DNA of 64,000 nucleotides from Hippasteria phrygiana (GCA_037893225.1 JAZGUH010000556.1:124001-188000); one strand, 5' to 3'; shown: positions 51,201 to 52,296, counted from the first letter of the stretch. Notes: a model not told the origin generated them from the sequence alone. A program made the numbers and translations.

Positions 51201-52296
51201 AGTCATGGAGGAGTTTTTCTTACAAGGTGACCTGGAGAGGCAAAAGGGCATGGATGTCAGCCCCATGATGGACAGGTATAACGCCTCCATCGAGAAGTCA
51301 CAGGTAAGATGATGAGTCCATACTTACCAACCAGTACGGATTTCCCAAAACTTCACGCGTAGAAATAAGTACGAATGTCAGGAATTTAGCATGCACACTC
51401 ATTTTAAGATGGAATTTCCCTTTTGGACACAACTGGACCAACATAAATGTTTGAAATGTATCCCCGAATAATGATCGTACATTCAAGCTTTTGGCCATCT
51501 GAGACTTTTGGAAAACTATTTATGACAAGAAAATGAGAGTCAGTTTTTTCAAGATGAAACAAAGTGTGTGTTTTCATTAAAATGACCACAGGTTCACTTT
51601 ATAAAAAAACGTCAAATTTTGATTCAAGCAACAGCAGTGAAAATGAAATTTCATGATGCATCGTGCCAGGTTTTTGGCTTCACAAGATCCCTCTAAAAGG
51701 AACAGCGAATGTAGTAATAATAAATCTGCTGAGGATTAGTTACTCCAGAGAGGAGCAACAACTTTTATAAGGCAGTTTAACAACAAATTGGTTGCAGTGA
51801 ATGCAGTGTCGGTCGTTCTAACTCCTTTTGTGATACCTCCATGGTTCTGTACAGATTTTTGAATTTCATCATTTTGTTTATTGCCATCCAACAGGTCGGC
51901 TTTATTGACTTTATCGTGCACCCCTTGTGGGAAACGTGGGCCGACCTCGTCTACCCAGACGCTCAGGATCTGTTGGACAATCTGGAGGAGAATCGGGACT
52001 GGTACAGTAGTCAGATCCGCAACAGCCCCACGCCCACGTCGGAGGAGGACACCATCAAGGAAGCGGACGAGGACGAGAAGTTCCAGTTTGAGATGTCGCC
52101 GGTGGAACGTCCCGACGTCACCAAAATGAACTGTGACAACGTCCCCTCGTCGAAGGATTTGAAAGTCACAGTTCTGGGGGACACGTCGAGATCAAACCCA
52201 AAGGAGTTCTCGCATCCGGAACTTGTGGAGACGGACGCCTGCGAGTACAAGTTCGCAAAGTTGAAGGAGAAGTCGTCCAAAGAGACGGATTTATAA
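3012..52296 (+). CDS. PDE4: cAMP-specific 3',5'-cyclic phosphodiesterase, PDE4 family (gene span)
   Basis: The product hydrolyses cAMP to 5'-AMP in the cytosol or at scaffolds. I placed thirteen coding exons by GT-AG borders and continuous reading phase: 3012-3211, 28184-28369, 29898-30008, 38262-38374, 41732-41825, 42921-43162, 43709-43807, 44743-44907, 47594-47693, 48523-48677, 49728-49850, 51121-51303 and 51895-52296. Domain order is isoform-specific N-terminus, UCR1, UCR2, linker LR2, catalytic domain, acidic tail. This is the long-form PDE4 architecture. Several exon lengths (94, 165, 100, 155, 123, 183) agree with my memory of vertebrate PDE4. One small exon between UCR1 and UCR2 is missing from this model, because the phases of its neighbours do not fit each other. 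Family identity is very secure; which vertebrate paralogue is closest is not decidable. Confidence 0.97.
3212..4187. other. Start of intron 1, nothing recognised
   Basis: AT-rich intron sequence with no supported gene or complete repeat. Confidence 0.5.
4188..4589. mobile_element. MITE family N, copy 1 (GGCC...TTCACAC terminus)
   Basis: The right end is GGTGTGAAAAGGCC and the left end is a decayed GGCCACTTTGTA. The body is rich in AACCCGGGT and GGTCCAGAACC words. Its reverse complement matches 39493-39572 and 41280-41545, where a second copy is split by a 1.7-kb insertion. No coding content. The terminus resembles PIF/Harbinger-type MITEs, but the target duplication is ambiguous. Confidence 0.6.
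5226..5311 (-). repeat. tRNA-derived SINE or tRNA pseudogene
   Basis: On the minus strand there is an A-box-like segment TAGCTCGATTGGTAAGG and a B-box-like GGATCAAATCC at tRNA-like spacing. The acceptor arms do not pair well, so a working tRNA is unlikely. Confidence 0.55.
5732..6285. mobile_element. Decayed hAT-type MITE with GAGTAC repeats, interrupted
   Basis: It begins CAGTGTTGTTGAGAAC and carries reiterated CGAGTAC/AAGTACT words on both sides of a younger insertion at 5779-5951. The right terminus and TSD are not recognisable. I group it with the other CAGTGTTGT elements by terminus and organisation. Confidence 0.55.
5779..5951. mobile_element. hAT-type MITE, AAGTCC family, copy 1 (nested)
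   Basis: Inverted termini CAGGGCTGTAGTCGAGTCC and GGACTCGACTACAGCCCTG; 173 bp; perfect 8-bp duplication CTGAGGTC (5771-5778 and 5952-5959). It sits inside the GAGTAC element. The core contains AATGACAAAGGAATGCC, shared with the AAGACC family at 20597, 37026 and 42167. Confidence 0.9.
6286..7899. other. Intron 1 segment without a supported gene
   Basis: Only low-complexity DNA stands out. At about 7540-7615 a pyrimidine-rich unit of roughly 30 bp containing CCCAACAATTTTTTC repeats about three times. Confidence 0.45.
7906..8437. mobile_element. MITE family A, copy 2, interrupted by a hAT MITE
   Basis: The left end is CGCGCATGCAACTTTTCC and the right end AAGTTGCATGCCTG. An exact 6-bp duplication AGTTAG flanks it (7900-7905 and 8438-8443). 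Without the nested insert the copy is about 93 bp, so it has lost an internal block relative to the 144-147-bp copies. Confidence 0.85.
7941..8371. mobile_element. hAT-type MITE family B, copy 1 (nested in family A)
   Basis: Ends are TAGGGCTGTTCATTTTCG and GGGACAGCCGTA, imperfectly inverted. A perfect 8-bp duplication of family A sequence, CTGATTTC, lies at 7933-7940 and 8372-8379. The 431-bp body is rich in ATTCGAATATTCG subterminal palindromes and has no coding frame. A second copy is at 20760. Confidence 0.9.
8444..9399. other. Intron 1 segment, nothing recognised
   Basis: No supported gene or full repeat; a short GT repeat lies near 9238-9252. Confidence 0.45.
9406..9549. mobile_element. 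MITE family A, copy 3
   Basis: CAGGCATGCAACTTTTCC at the left, AAGTTGAATGTCTG at the right, and a 6-bp duplication GCCTGA (9400-9405 and 9550-9555). Confidence 0.85.
9733..10225. mobile_element. hAT-type MITE with GAGACC subterminal repeats
   Basis: Starts CAGTGTTGTAGTCGAGACC and ends GAGACCTACAACACTG; 493 bp; perfect 8-bp duplication GCATTAAA on both sides. Blocks of CCGAGACCGAGACC words occupy about 9745-9865 and 10118-10210. The centre is unrelated AT-rich DNA. No transposase. Confidence 0.9.
10440..10495. repeat. Microsatellite (CAAT)n
   Basis: Imperfect CAAT repeats around 10466-10490. Confidence 0.8.
10753..10860 (+). repeat. tRNA-derived SINE family S1, copy a
   Basis: A box TAGCTCAGTTGGTAGAAC, B box GGTTCAAATCC, then CTCCTGTCAG and the family tail TTTCTTTGTTCAC. 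Upstream, the module at 10545-10620 (AGCCAGGGATCAC...GGGAAGCGGCATTG) recurs at 23895-23970 beside another S1 copy. The anticodon arm is diverged, so this is a SINE, not a tRNA gene. Confidence 0.8.
10905..11278. mobile_element. Long-TIR element carrying a SAP-domain frame
   Basis: The termini are inverted repeats of about 55 bp with few mismatches: the left begins AATTCGGTCGATTCACAACT, the right ends with its complement, and GCGCCGCCAGCGGC occurs in both arms. The 374-bp unit encloses the minus-strand frame at 10973-11158. Long TIRs plus captured coding sequence recall Mutator-type elements. I see no clear 8-10 bp TSD, so the superfamily is open. Confidence 0.75.
10973..11158 (-). CDS. SAP-domain peptide, 61 residues, inside the long-TIR element
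   Basis: This frame runs from an ATG at 11158-11156 (minus strand) to a TGA at 10975-10973. Near the N-terminus the peptide reads [19 protein letters not shown] followed by [11 protein letters not shown]. That is the SAP pattern: leucines spaced L..LK..L, then RG(I/L), then a G-K-K/ELI helix. SAP domains bind DNA, typically AT-rich DNA, and occur at the N-terminus of many chromatin proteins and some mobile-element proteins. The rest ([14 protein letters not shown]...) is not recognised. It may be the first exon of a transposase, a captured host exon, or a decaying frame. No splice donor or downstream domain is evident within the element. Confidence 0.55.
   Translation of the reverse strand: MDFARTRVDELKQFLTNRGIPCAGKKREELIDLIAEKECNKKYGRCIGDTHFRFCNVDFFP
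11279..12522. other. Intron 1 segment; A/T-asymmetric repeat at 12040-12475
   Basis: No gene. From about 12040 to 12475 the DNA is rich in TTCTTAAGAAA-like words and ends TTTTTGGCAGTGTACAC. I read it as a decayed MITE-like repeat of uncertain left boundary. Confidence 0.4.
12523..12934. mobile_element. TTAA-type MITE family E, copy 1
   Basis: The left end is TTAA|AGGCAGTGTACATGG and the right end CCAATTGTGTACACTACCT. The body shares the segment around GACAGCACACCTGGTGCCAT with family C in inverse orientation, and the whole with 37615-38194. The left flank keeps TTAA; the right does not. Confidence 0.65.
12671..12778. mobile_element. 108-bp palindromic insert in family E copy 1
   Basis: Arms GCCTTTAGTCAAGGCGCGCG and its near-complement (27-28 bp, one or two mismatches) enclose about 50 GC-rich bases. 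The family E copy at 37.6 kb lacks this segment, which supports an insertion. No clear target duplication. Confidence 0.55.
12935..13645. other. Intron 1 segment, nothing recognised
   Basis: No gene or complete repeat identified. Confidence 0.45.
13649..14154. mobile_element. PIF/Harbinger-type MITE
   Basis: Inverted termini GGCCGAGTTCGGGCG and CGCCCGAACTCAGCC; 506 bp; TAA duplications at 13646-13648 and 14155-14157. The subterminal regions repeat GTTCTTG/CAAGAAC words. A 3-bp TWA duplication with GG-initial termini is the usual PIF/Harbinger signature. No transposase frame. Confidence 0.75.
14685..14775 (+). repeat. SINE family S2, tail fragment (copy d)
   Basis: Matches the non-tRNA tail of the S2 copy at 16870-17080 in inverse orientation (CTCTCGGAATGCACTGAG...GGGCAAAAGAGAAAA). 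The tRNA-like head is absent. Confidence 0.55.
14841..15015. repeat. Direct repeat left of the LINE remnant
   Basis: About 170 bp beginning CATCAAATCAATCCGAAATC and ending GTGCTTTATGCATTGCTA. It recurs in the same orientation at 16436-16598 with scattered substitutions and small indels. The LINE remnant starts directly at its right end. Confidence 0.8.
15016..16270 (+). pseudogene. 5'-truncated non-LTR retrotransposon, reverse transcriptase remnant
   Basis: The translation includes [15 protein letters not shown] (RT motif with catalytic Asp), then in another frame [10 protein letters not shown] and YVDDLT (the xDD catalytic box), then [15 protein letters not shown]. After a run of C at about 15459-15474 comes [15 protein letters not shown] and [15 protein letters not shown]. 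The C-terminus reads ...KSPIPFF. These are typical of the RT and C-terminal region of CR1/L2/Jockey-type LINEs. Several frameshifts and stops break the frame, and ORF1, the endonuclease and the start of the RT are absent. The 3' end carries GATGTAT repeats (16243-16262) and AATAAA. Confidence 0.85.
16436..16598. repeat. Direct repeat right of the LINE remnant
   Basis: Second copy of the 170-bp sequence at 14841-15015, same orientation, by eye in the upper 80s percent identical. It lies about 165 bp beyond the recognisable LINE 3' end. Confidence 0.8.
16870..17080 (-). repeat. tRNA-derived SINE family S2, copy a
   Basis: The minus strand gives a tRNA-like head at about 17077-17005: A box GGTCGAGTGGTTAAGGC, anticodon stem CTGC...GCAG, B box GGTTCGACTCC. 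A tail about 130 bp long follows. Copies at 36.6-37.0 kb and 14.7 kb share the tail. The head looks Ser/Leu-like (GTCGAGTGG) but has no long variable arm. Confidence 0.8.
17118..17757. mobile_element. MITE family V, copy 1, interrupted
   Basis: Termini CAGGGGTGAGATTTGTCAGG and CCAATCTCACCCCTG are inverted. A 6-bp duplication CATTAT lies at 17112-17117 and 17758-17763. The element contains the insertion at 17188-17441. A second copy is at 48084 and a fragment near 33000. Confidence 0.8.
17188..17441. mobile_element. TTAA-type MITE family W, copy 1 (nested in V)
   Basis: Ends CCAGTTCGGGTCGGATGACG and CGGCGTGAACTGG. Family V copy 2 has an uninterrupted AATTTAATAATC at this place, so the insert went into TTAA, now decayed to GTAA and TGAA. 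A copy with better flanks lies at 25805. Confidence 0.8.
17764..19014. other. Intron 1 segment, nothing recognised
   Basis: No supported gene; AT-rich DNA with minor microsatellites (ACAC near 18184 and 18790). Confidence 0.45.
19015..19917. repeat. Large inverted repeat (arms about 180-190 bp)
   Basis: The left arm, about 19015-19190, includes GAGGACAATGCTTTGTGTTTCC and GAGGACCGATTTCAACAAAAG. It is matched in inverse orientation at about 19727-19917 at roughly three quarters identity. The 530-bp spacer holds GCATCGATG palindromes. Probably an old foldback element or MITE with long arms. Confidence 0.65.
20340..20410 (+). CDS. PDE4: Possible alternative PDE4 first exon
   Basis: An ATG in good context (ATACCATGG) opens a 23-codon frame that ends at a candidate donor TTCTG|GTCAGT in phase 2. 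Joined to the UCR1 exon at 28184 it would read ...LSRGRQF-C-FDVENG. Mammalian PDE4 isoforms with short N-termini also join the common exon through a split Cys codon (the ...CFDV junction). The phase fit and Cys are seen in the sequence; use as an exon is inference. The donor is only moderate, and no promoter motif is visible. Confidence 0.35.
20597..21195. mobile_element. hAT-type MITE, AAGACC family, copy 1, interrupted
   Basis: Starts CAGTGATGTTGTCGAGACC and carries AAGACC words and the AATG-rich core CCATGACAAAGGAATGC. It is cut at 20759/21173 by a family B hAT MITE and continues as TCTGGTCTTGTGACGGTCT. The right terminus is decayed and no TSD is visible. Confidence 0.7.
20760..21172. mobile_element. 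hAT-type MITE family B, copy 2 (nested)
   Basis: CAGGCCTGTTCATTTTCG at the left and GGGACAGCCCTA at the right. The flanks are GGGTCTGG and GGGTGTCTGG, an 8-bp duplication with a later 2-bp insertion. It aligns along its length with copy 1 at 7941. Confidence 0.8.
21287..21380. mobile_element. Fragment of TTAA/CCCTAA family U
   Basis: TTAACCCTATAAACCCCCTAGG resembles the left end of the family U copy at 50258; the right end is not found. Confidence 0.4.
21385..21764. mobile_element. TTAA-type MITE family C, copy 1
   Basis: Left TTAA|AAGGTAGTATACACCATTTG, right GCAAATGGTGTATATCT|TTAA. Inverted ends of the type AGGTAGTATAC with TTAA duplications recall Kolobok rather than piggyBac termini (inference). 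Internal marker: GACCTGATAATTCCCCGAC. Confidence 0.8.
21769..21992. mobile_element. TTAA-type MITE family D, copy 1
   Basis: Begins CCCCTTGCGTACGGATGACG directly after the TTAA (21765-21768) that also closes family C copy 1, and ends CTCAAGGGGG followed by TTAT. CCC-initial termini and TTAA targeting fit piggyBac-like MITEs. The GGATGACGCCAT word repeats three times inside. Confidence 0.8.
21997..24030. other. Intron 1 segment without a supported gene
   Basis: A stretch around 22480-22620 (AGGTACGGAGCTAC...CTTGAAGCAGGAAAGATC) recurs inverted at about 44270-44350, so it is part of a dispersed repeat. The module at 23895-23970 matches 10545-10620. Nothing else recognised. Confidence 0.45.
24031..24110 (-). 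repeat. SINE family S1, copy b (partial)
   Basis: AGTGAACAAAGAAAACTGGCA, then the complement of the B box (GGATTCAAACC) and GACCTCCGG. The A-box half is lost. Confidence 0.7.
24287..24936. mobile_element. TTAA-type MITE family C, copy 2, interrupted
   Basis: TTAA (24283-24286)|AGACAGTATACAACATTTGC at the left, GCAAATGTTGTATACTACA|TTAA at the right. Family D copy 2 is inserted in its centre. Confidence 0.85.
24623..24837. mobile_element. TTAA-type MITE family D, copy 2 (nested in C)
   Basis: CCCCTTGCGTACGG at the left and CCGTGCCCAAGTGG at the right are inverted; 215 bp; perfect TTAA on both sides (24619-24622, 24838-24841). Uninterrupted family C reads ACTTTAAACAGGTC here, so the target is confirmed. 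Confidence 0.9.
24941..25800. other. Intron 1 segment, nothing recognised
   Basis: AT-rich; a short (CAAA)n repeat near 25590-25612. No gene. Confidence 0.45.
25805..25987. mobile_element. TTAA-type MITE family W, copy 2
   Basis: TTAA|CCAGTTCGCGTCGGATGACG ... CGGCGTGAACTGG|TTAG, 183 bp. Same family as the nested insert at 17188. Confidence 0.8.
26272..26484. mobile_element. TTAA/CCCTAA MITE family U, copy with TTGGATTATG repeats
   Basis: Flanked by TTAA at 26268-26271 and 26485-26488, with AGCCTAACC and GAGTTAGGG ends. Inside, an 11-bp unit TTGGATTATG(T) repeats four times at about 26399-26445. Confidence 0.7.
26555..26962. mobile_element. TTAA-type MITE family C, copy 3
   Basis: TTAA|AGGTAGTATACAACATTTGC at the left; the right end is shortened (GAAAGTTACCT|TTAA), lacking the last 25 or so bases found in other copies. 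Confidence 0.8.
27137..27449 (-). mobile_element. MITE family C, copy 4 (inverse orientation, partial)
   Basis: Contains the complement of the family C markers (CAGGTCGGGGAACTAGAC, GATTTCACAGGATGCTTGAG) and ends GCAAATGTTGTATACTACCT. The other terminus is degraded. Confidence 0.7.
27650..27899. mobile_element. TTAA/CCCTAA MITE family U, copy with GGATTCAGGATACC repeats
   Basis: Begins after TTAA (27646-27649) with CCCTAACCTACCTGAATCC and ends before TTAA (27900-27903). GGATTCAGGATAC occurs three times, and GATTTTGATGGATT twice. Confidence 0.75.
28184..28369 (+). CDS. PDE4: PDE4 exon: UCR1, first half
   Basis: Acceptor TTGTACAG|C and donor GACTG|GTGAGT; enters and leaves in phase 2. The exon encodes [14 protein letters not shown] at the start and [18 protein letters not shown], then SMSRNSSIT at the end. 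RRESF is the PKA phosphorylation site of UCR1 that activates long PDE4 forms (known for mammals). This is the common exon onto which isoform-specific N-termini splice. Confidence 0.97.
28370..29314. other. Intron between UCR1 exons, no gene
   Basis: One small hairpin: TGACCACAAGAGGG and its complement at 29163-29212. Otherwise nothing recognised. Confidence 0.5.
29315..29700. mobile_element. hAT-like repeat with GGTACCC words (boundaries uncertain)
   Basis: Begins TAGGGCTGTACATCCGAACC and carries GGGTACCC/AAGTACCCG words at both sides (29330-29385 and 29640-29670). An inverse end fragment, GTACTCGGGTACCC...ATGCACAGCCCTG, is at about 44225-44262. No intact right terminus. Confidence 0.5.
29898..30008 (+). 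CDS. PDE4: PDE4 exon: UCR1, second half
   Basis: Acceptor CCCCATAG|T, donor AGCAG|GTAAGA; 111 nt, phase 2 in and out. Encodes [20 protein letters not shown] and ends [14 protein letters not shown](I/V)LASLR is diagnostic for PDE4 UCR1. The following placed exon needs phase 1, so at least one exon is missing downstream. Confidence 0.97.
30067..30564. mobile_element. MITE family Z with arms of about 105 bp
   Basis: The left arm begins CTTCCAAAAATGTAAGGCTC; the right arm at about 30460-30564 is its near-perfect complement. Both contain GGGATTTGCAATACGC. The centre holds a C tract and a YY1-like GC-rich part. No TSD is clear. Confidence 0.75.
30565..31407. other. Intron segment, no gene
   Basis: 30575-30745 contains AATCCAACCAAATC/TTGTTGGA words resembling family U interiors. 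Nothing else recognised. Confidence 0.4.
31408..31483. mobile_element. MITE family C, 3' fragment (copy 5)
   Basis: TCTGAAAATTACAGCAAAAG then GCAAATGATGTATACTACCT and TTAA at 31484-31487. Confidence 0.7.
31825..32647. mobile_element. MITE family M with CGACCCGTGT repeats
   Basis: Ends AGGCGTTTTCACACTATG and GTAGTGTAAAAAGGCCT are inverted. CGACCCGTGT and ACACGGGTC words cluster near both ends. A short TTAA-flanked family U copy sits at 32202-32263. Confidence 0.6.
32202..32263. mobile_element. Short TTAA/CCCTAA family U copy (nested in M)
   Basis: TTAA|CCCTAATACTGCTG ... TGTTAGGG|TTAA, only 62 bp, with exact TTAA on both sides. Confidence 0.75.
32648..33924. other. Intron segment, no gene
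   Basis: A family V left-end fragment (CAGGGGTAAGATTTT...GGAATTCCTGAG) lies at about 32995-33080. No supported coding sequence. Confidence 0.45.
33925..34371. mobile_element. MITE with TGTGACCCGCTC termini, copy 1
   Basis: TGTGACCCGCTCCAGAAAAAGG at the left and CCTTTTTCCGGAGCGGGTCACA at the right, 447 bp. The TSD is ambiguous. Confidence 0.75.
34916..35174. mobile_element. MITE with TGTGACCCGCTC termini, copy 2
   Basis: TGTGACCCGCTC...GAGCGGGTCACA, 259 bp, flanked by TA. The interior differs from copy 1, so only the termini are shared. Confidence 0.75.
35175..36643. other. Intron segment, no gene
   Basis: AT-rich unique-looking DNA; no recognisable repeat ends or coding frame. Confidence 0.5.
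36644..36760 (-). repeat. SINE family S2, copy b
   Basis: The tail and B-box half of the S2 SINE on the minus strand (TCACTCGGGTGAGACTCGAACC). It pairs with copy c to form a large inverted repeat. Confidence 0.75.
36808..36963 (+). repeat. SINE family S2, copy c
   Basis: The head starts AGCTCGGTGGTCGAGTGG, with CTGCACTAGAAAGCAG, B box GGTTTGAGTCC, then a tail ending GGCCAAAACCCAATATTG. It is inverted relative to copy b, with about 45 bp between. Confidence 0.8.
37026..37226. mobile_element. hAT-type MITE, AAGACC family, copy 2 (intact)
   Basis: CAGTGTTGTAGTCAGGACC to GGTCTCGACTACAACACTG, 201 bp, perfect 8-bp duplication ATGTTTCA (37018-37025 and 37227-37234). It has reiterated CAAGACC/GGTCTTG words in both arms and no coding frame. 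Confidence 0.95.
37615..38194. mobile_element. TTAA-type MITE family E, copy 2
   Basis: Shares with copy 1 (12523) the stretches CAATTTTCAGAAATGGGCAG, TTCAACCGTCGGGCGG and the GACAGCACACCTGG segment, and ends CATGTACACTACCT. It ends 67 bp before the UCR2 exon. Confidence 0.7.
38262..38374 (+). CDS. PDE4: PDE4 exon: start of UCR2
   Basis: Acceptor TTTTTCTGCAG|AT, donor AGCAAA|GTAAGA; enters phase 1, leaves phase 0; 113 nt. Encodes [20 protein letters not shown] then [17 protein letters not shown]. ETxEELDWCLxQLE is the PDE4 UCR2 hallmark. Confidence 0.97.
38375..39492. other. Intron segment, no gene
   Basis: A 13-nt unit (ATTTCACCGGCG) repeats three times at about 38504-38540. Otherwise unremarkable. 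Confidence 0.5.
39493..39572. mobile_element. MITE family N, copy 2, left part
   Basis: Aligns with the reverse complement of 4510-4589 (TTTTTCACACTGTCC, GGACCTGGATCGA). It is interrupted by the insertion at 39573-41279 and continues at 41280. Confidence 0.7.
39573..39745. repeat. Unit P, copy 1 (173 bp, with inverted ends)
   Basis: Begins ACAATCCCGGCCAAATCTCG and ends TTTGGCCGGGATTGT; the ends are inverted repeats of about 26 bp. Identical by eye, base for base, to 41107-41279. Confidence 0.85.
39734..40323. repeat. Direct duplication of about 185 bp beside unit P
   Basis: 39734-39919 and 40138-40322 are nearly identical (GGCCGGGATTGTCTGAAAG ... AATTAGGTTGTCATAAT). The second copy starts with only the last few bases of unit P. 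Confidence 0.8.
40413..40845. repeat. 433-bp foldback with arms of about 200 bp
   Basis: TTGTTTTGCAGTGCGCATCG at the left and its near complement CGATGCGCACTACAAAACAA at the right. The arms remain alignable up to CCCTCGCCACTAAAA near a loop of about 22 bp at 40620-40645. Arm identity is roughly 85 percent by eye. Confidence 0.8.
40906..40972 (+). repeat. tRNA-like sequence (SINE head or pseudogene)
   Basis: A box TAGTCTAGTGGTTTGG and B box GGGTTCGAATCC at tRNA spacing, then an A/T-rich tail. The anticodon arm does not fold. Confidence 0.55.
41107..41279. repeat. Unit P, copy 2 (173 bp)
   Basis: Same orientation and sequence as 39573-39745. On its inner side the flank is TTTCAG, complementary to CTGAAA on the inner side of copy 1. 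Confidence 0.85.
41280..41545. mobile_element. MITE family N, copy 2, right part
   Basis: Aligns with the reverse complement of family N copy 1 (GACCAGGGTTGAAAATTTC, GAAAAGAACAGTGTGAACG). Confidence 0.7.
41732..41825 (+). CDS. PDE4: PDE4 exon: end of UCR2
   Basis: Acceptor TACACAG|TTC, donor ATATAG|GTATGT; 94 nt, phase 0 in, phase 1 out. Encodes [20 protein letters not shown] then [11 protein letters not shown], matching PDE4 KFKRMLNREL...SGNQVSE. The intron before it holds the N/P/foldback complex. Confidence 0.97.
42167..42756. mobile_element. hAT-type MITE, AAGACC family, copy 3, interrupted
   Basis: CAGTGATGTAGTCGAGACC start; AAGACC words; core TCCTTTGTCATGG. It is cut after GGTCTCG by the element at 42358 and resumes as TCTCGACTACATTG. 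The right end is truncated. Confidence 0.75.
42358..42743. mobile_element. Nested MITE with CAGGGTATCTGCAGG terminus
   Basis: CAGGGTATCTGCAGG at the left and TGCAGATACCATG at the right; subterminal TCTTTAAAAAGTC words; 386 bp. Flanked by exact TCTCG (42353-42357 and 42744-42748): a 5-bp duplication, or the remains of 8 bp. Confidence 0.75.
42921..43162 (+). CDS. PDE4: PDE4 exon: linker LR2 and start of catalytic region
   Basis: Acceptor GCTTTTTCAG|AC, donor GAAAAC|GTAAGC; 242 nt, phase 1 in, phase 0 out. A Ser/Pro-rich, divergent part ([15 protein letters not shown]...SARRSIDSG) is followed by [20 protein letters not shown] and [11 protein letters not shown]. The latter aligns with the conserved GVKKLMHSSSL...RFGV block. 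The LR2 half is not alignable residue by residue. Confidence 0.95.
43469..43667. mobile_element. hAT-type MITE, AAGTCC family, copy 2
   Basis: CAGAGTTGTAGTCGAGTCC to GGGACTTGACTACACCCCTG, 199 bp, perfect 8-bp duplication ATGCCCTG (43461-43468 and 43668-43675). Its right TSD ends 33 bp before the next exon. Confidence 0.9.
43709..43807 (+). CDS. PDE4: PDE4 exon: N-terminal catalytic helices
   Basis: Acceptor TTTGTACAG|GAA, donor CTTCAA|GTAAGT; 99 nt, phase 0. Encodes [20 protein letters not shown] then [13 protein letters not shown], matching PDE4 KWGL..F......RPLT.I...IFQ. Confidence 0.96.
43838..43981. mobile_element. MITE family A, copy 4
   Basis: CAGGCATGCAACTTTTCC to AAGTTGCATGCCTG, 144 bp, exact 6-bp duplication AAGAAC (43832-43837 and 43982-43987). 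The best preserved copy; it starts 30 bp inside the intron after the preceding exon. Confidence 0.9.
43988..44742. other. Intron rest, no gene
   Basis: Contains an inverse hAT-like end fragment (GGGTACCC...ACAGCCCTG, about 44225-44262) and the dispersed CTTTCCTGCTTCAAGAGG repeat shared with 22.5 kb. Confidence 0.45.
44743..44907 (+). CDS. PDE4: PDE4 exon: HNxxH catalytic motif
   Basis: Acceptor TTTTTTGTAG|GAG, donor CTTGAG|GTTAGC; 165 nt, phase 0. Encodes [20 protein letters not shown], then [24 protein letters not shown] and SAPALE. HNQIH supplies the catalytic His (general acid) and the first metal-binding His of the HD superfamily site; both are present. Confidence 0.98.
44926..45225 (-). 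repeat. SINE with TACCCATTTACCCCTGGGTGG module
   Basis: The AAT trinucleotide repeat at 44926-44950 is the 3' tail in minus orientation. The body contains AGGTACCCATTTACCCCTGG, CTTGCTCAAGGACACAAGC and, at the far end, the complement of a B box (TCTCAAACCC). This module is common in SINEs of marine animals (recalled, not searched). Confidence 0.7.
45848..45955 (+). repeat. tRNA-derived SINE fragment with GGGTTTTCTCC domain
   Basis: B box GGTTCGAATCCCACGG, then GTGTGGATTGCGTTTTCAGTCC and GTGGGGGTTTTCTCCAG. This recalls the central domain of widespread (DeuSINE/V-like) SINEs. The A-box half is not recognised. Confidence 0.55.
46015..46182. mobile_element. TTAA/CCCTAA MITE family U
   Basis: TTAA|CCCTAAACTACCCC ... 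GGGGTTAGG|TTAA, 168 bp, exact TTAA on both sides. Centre differs from other copies. Confidence 0.75.
46907..47141. mobile_element. hAT-type MITE, AAGTCC family, copy 3
   Basis: CATGGCTGTAGTCGAGTCC to GACTTGACTACAGCTCCG, 235 bp, perfect 8-bp duplication GCATCTGC (46899-46906 and 47142-47149). Subterminal CAAGTCC/GGACTTG words; inverse core GCATTCCTTTGTCATTG. Confidence 0.9.
47594..47693 (+). CDS. PDE4: PDE4 exon: HD metal motif, with HDVR in place of HDVD
   Basis: Acceptor TCCTATAG|AAT, donor TCGA|GTAAGT; 100 nt, phase 0 in, phase 1 out. Encodes [20 protein letters not shown] then [12 protein letters not shown]. The metal ligands His and Asp of HD, the following His, and the Asn of the signature are present. 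The residue after HDV is Arg (CGC at 47671-47673); every class I PDE I can recall has Asp or Glu there. Confidence 0.97.
48084..48327. mobile_element. MITE family V, copy 2
   Basis: CAGGGGTGAGATTTGTCAGG at the left and GCCAATCTCACCCCGG at the right. Uninterrupted at the point where copy 1 carries the W insert. No TSD visible. Confidence 0.75.
48523..48677 (+). CDS. PDE4: PDE4 exon: [10 protein letters not shown] region, with ENHS in place of ENHH
   Basis: Acceptor TTTTTTCAAAAG|GT, donor GACATG|GTAAGT; 155 nt, phase 1 in, phase 0 out. Encodes [20 protein letters not shown], then [18 protein letters not shown] and LRRLVIDM. The invariant Glu of ENH is kept, but the His three residues after it is Ser (TCG at 48573-48575). 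Confidence 0.97.
48844..49668. mobile_element. Composite element with CAGTAGGCTTGG ends
   Basis: CAGTAGGCTTGGACGACC at the left; CCAAGCCTACTACCCTG at the right, inverted with a small insertion. It holds a 91-residue open frame from ATG 48931 to TAG 49204-49206 ([15 protein letters not shown]...) that I do not recognise, and the family Q copy at 49216. No TSD found. It ends 59 bp before the next exon. Confidence 0.45.
49216..49461. mobile_element. MITE family Q, copy 1
   Basis: GGGGCCAATTTCACGG to CTCCGTGAAATTGACC, with TTTGCTTAGCATGAAAA words, including GCATTCAGCTGTTGTTTGC. Related copies are at 56422-56624 (close) and about 53000-53150, 53458-53746 and 60985-61195 (diverged). Confidence 0.65.
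49728..49850 (+). CDS. PDE4: PDE4 exon: LATDMSKH / kinase-interaction segment
   Basis: Acceptor TCCCGGCAG|GTT, donor ATGATG|GTAAAG; 123 nt, phase 0. Encodes [20 protein letters not shown] then [24 protein letters not shown]...VLL corresponds to the ERK kinase-interaction motif of mammalian PDE4. Confidence 0.98.
49881..50078. mobile_element. TTAA-type MITE family D, copy 3
   Basis: CTCCTTGAAACCGGCTGACG at the left, CCGGACGCAAGGG|TTAA at the right; interior CCATTGTTGGGTTATTG as in other D copies. The left TTAA is lost. It lies 30 bp after a splice donor. Confidence 0.7.
50258..50573. mobile_element. TTAA/CCCTAA MITE family U with AATCCTCC minisatellite
   Basis: TTAA|CCCCCTAGACCC ... GGGTTAGGG|TTAA. 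The interior is an array of roughly 45-55 bp units, each containing CAATCCTCCAAAATCCTCC, from about 50330 to 50540. Confidence 0.8.
50932..51040 (+). repeat. SINE family S1, copy c (head truncated)
   Basis: GGTCGCGGGTGCAAGGCCCG (B-box region), CTCCTGCCAG and the TTTCTTTGTTCACTTTG tail; the A box is missing. It ends about 80 bp before the next exon. Confidence 0.65.
51121..51303 (+). CDS. PDE4: PDE4 exon: HCADLGNP metal site
   Basis: Acceptor CACCTTTCAG|GTT, donor TCACAG|GTAAGA; 183 nt, phase 0. Encodes [20 protein letters not shown], then [19 protein letters not shown] and NASIEKSQ. It supplies the last metal-binding Asp (HCAD), the base-recognition Asn (GNP) and the invariant purine-binding Gln (EKSQ). 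All are intact. Confidence 0.98.
51895..52296 (+). CDS. PDE4: PDE4 last coding exon: end of catalytic domain and acidic tail
   Basis: Acceptor CATCCAACAG|GTC; stop TAA at 52294-52296. Encodes [20 protein letters not shown], then [28 protein letters not shown] and DEKFQFEMS. The FQF motif is the known ERK docking site of PDE4. The last residues ETDL form a class I PDZ-type C-terminus. The tail is Ser/Asp/Glu-rich and unlike vertebrate tails. Confidence 0.97.
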   Translation, partial: VGFIDFIVHPLWETWADLVYPDAQDLLDNLEENRDWYSSQIRNSPTPTSEEDTIKEADEDEKFQFEMSPVERPDVTKMNCDNVPSSKDLKVTVLGDTSRSNPKEFSHPELVETDACEYKFAKLKEKSSKETDL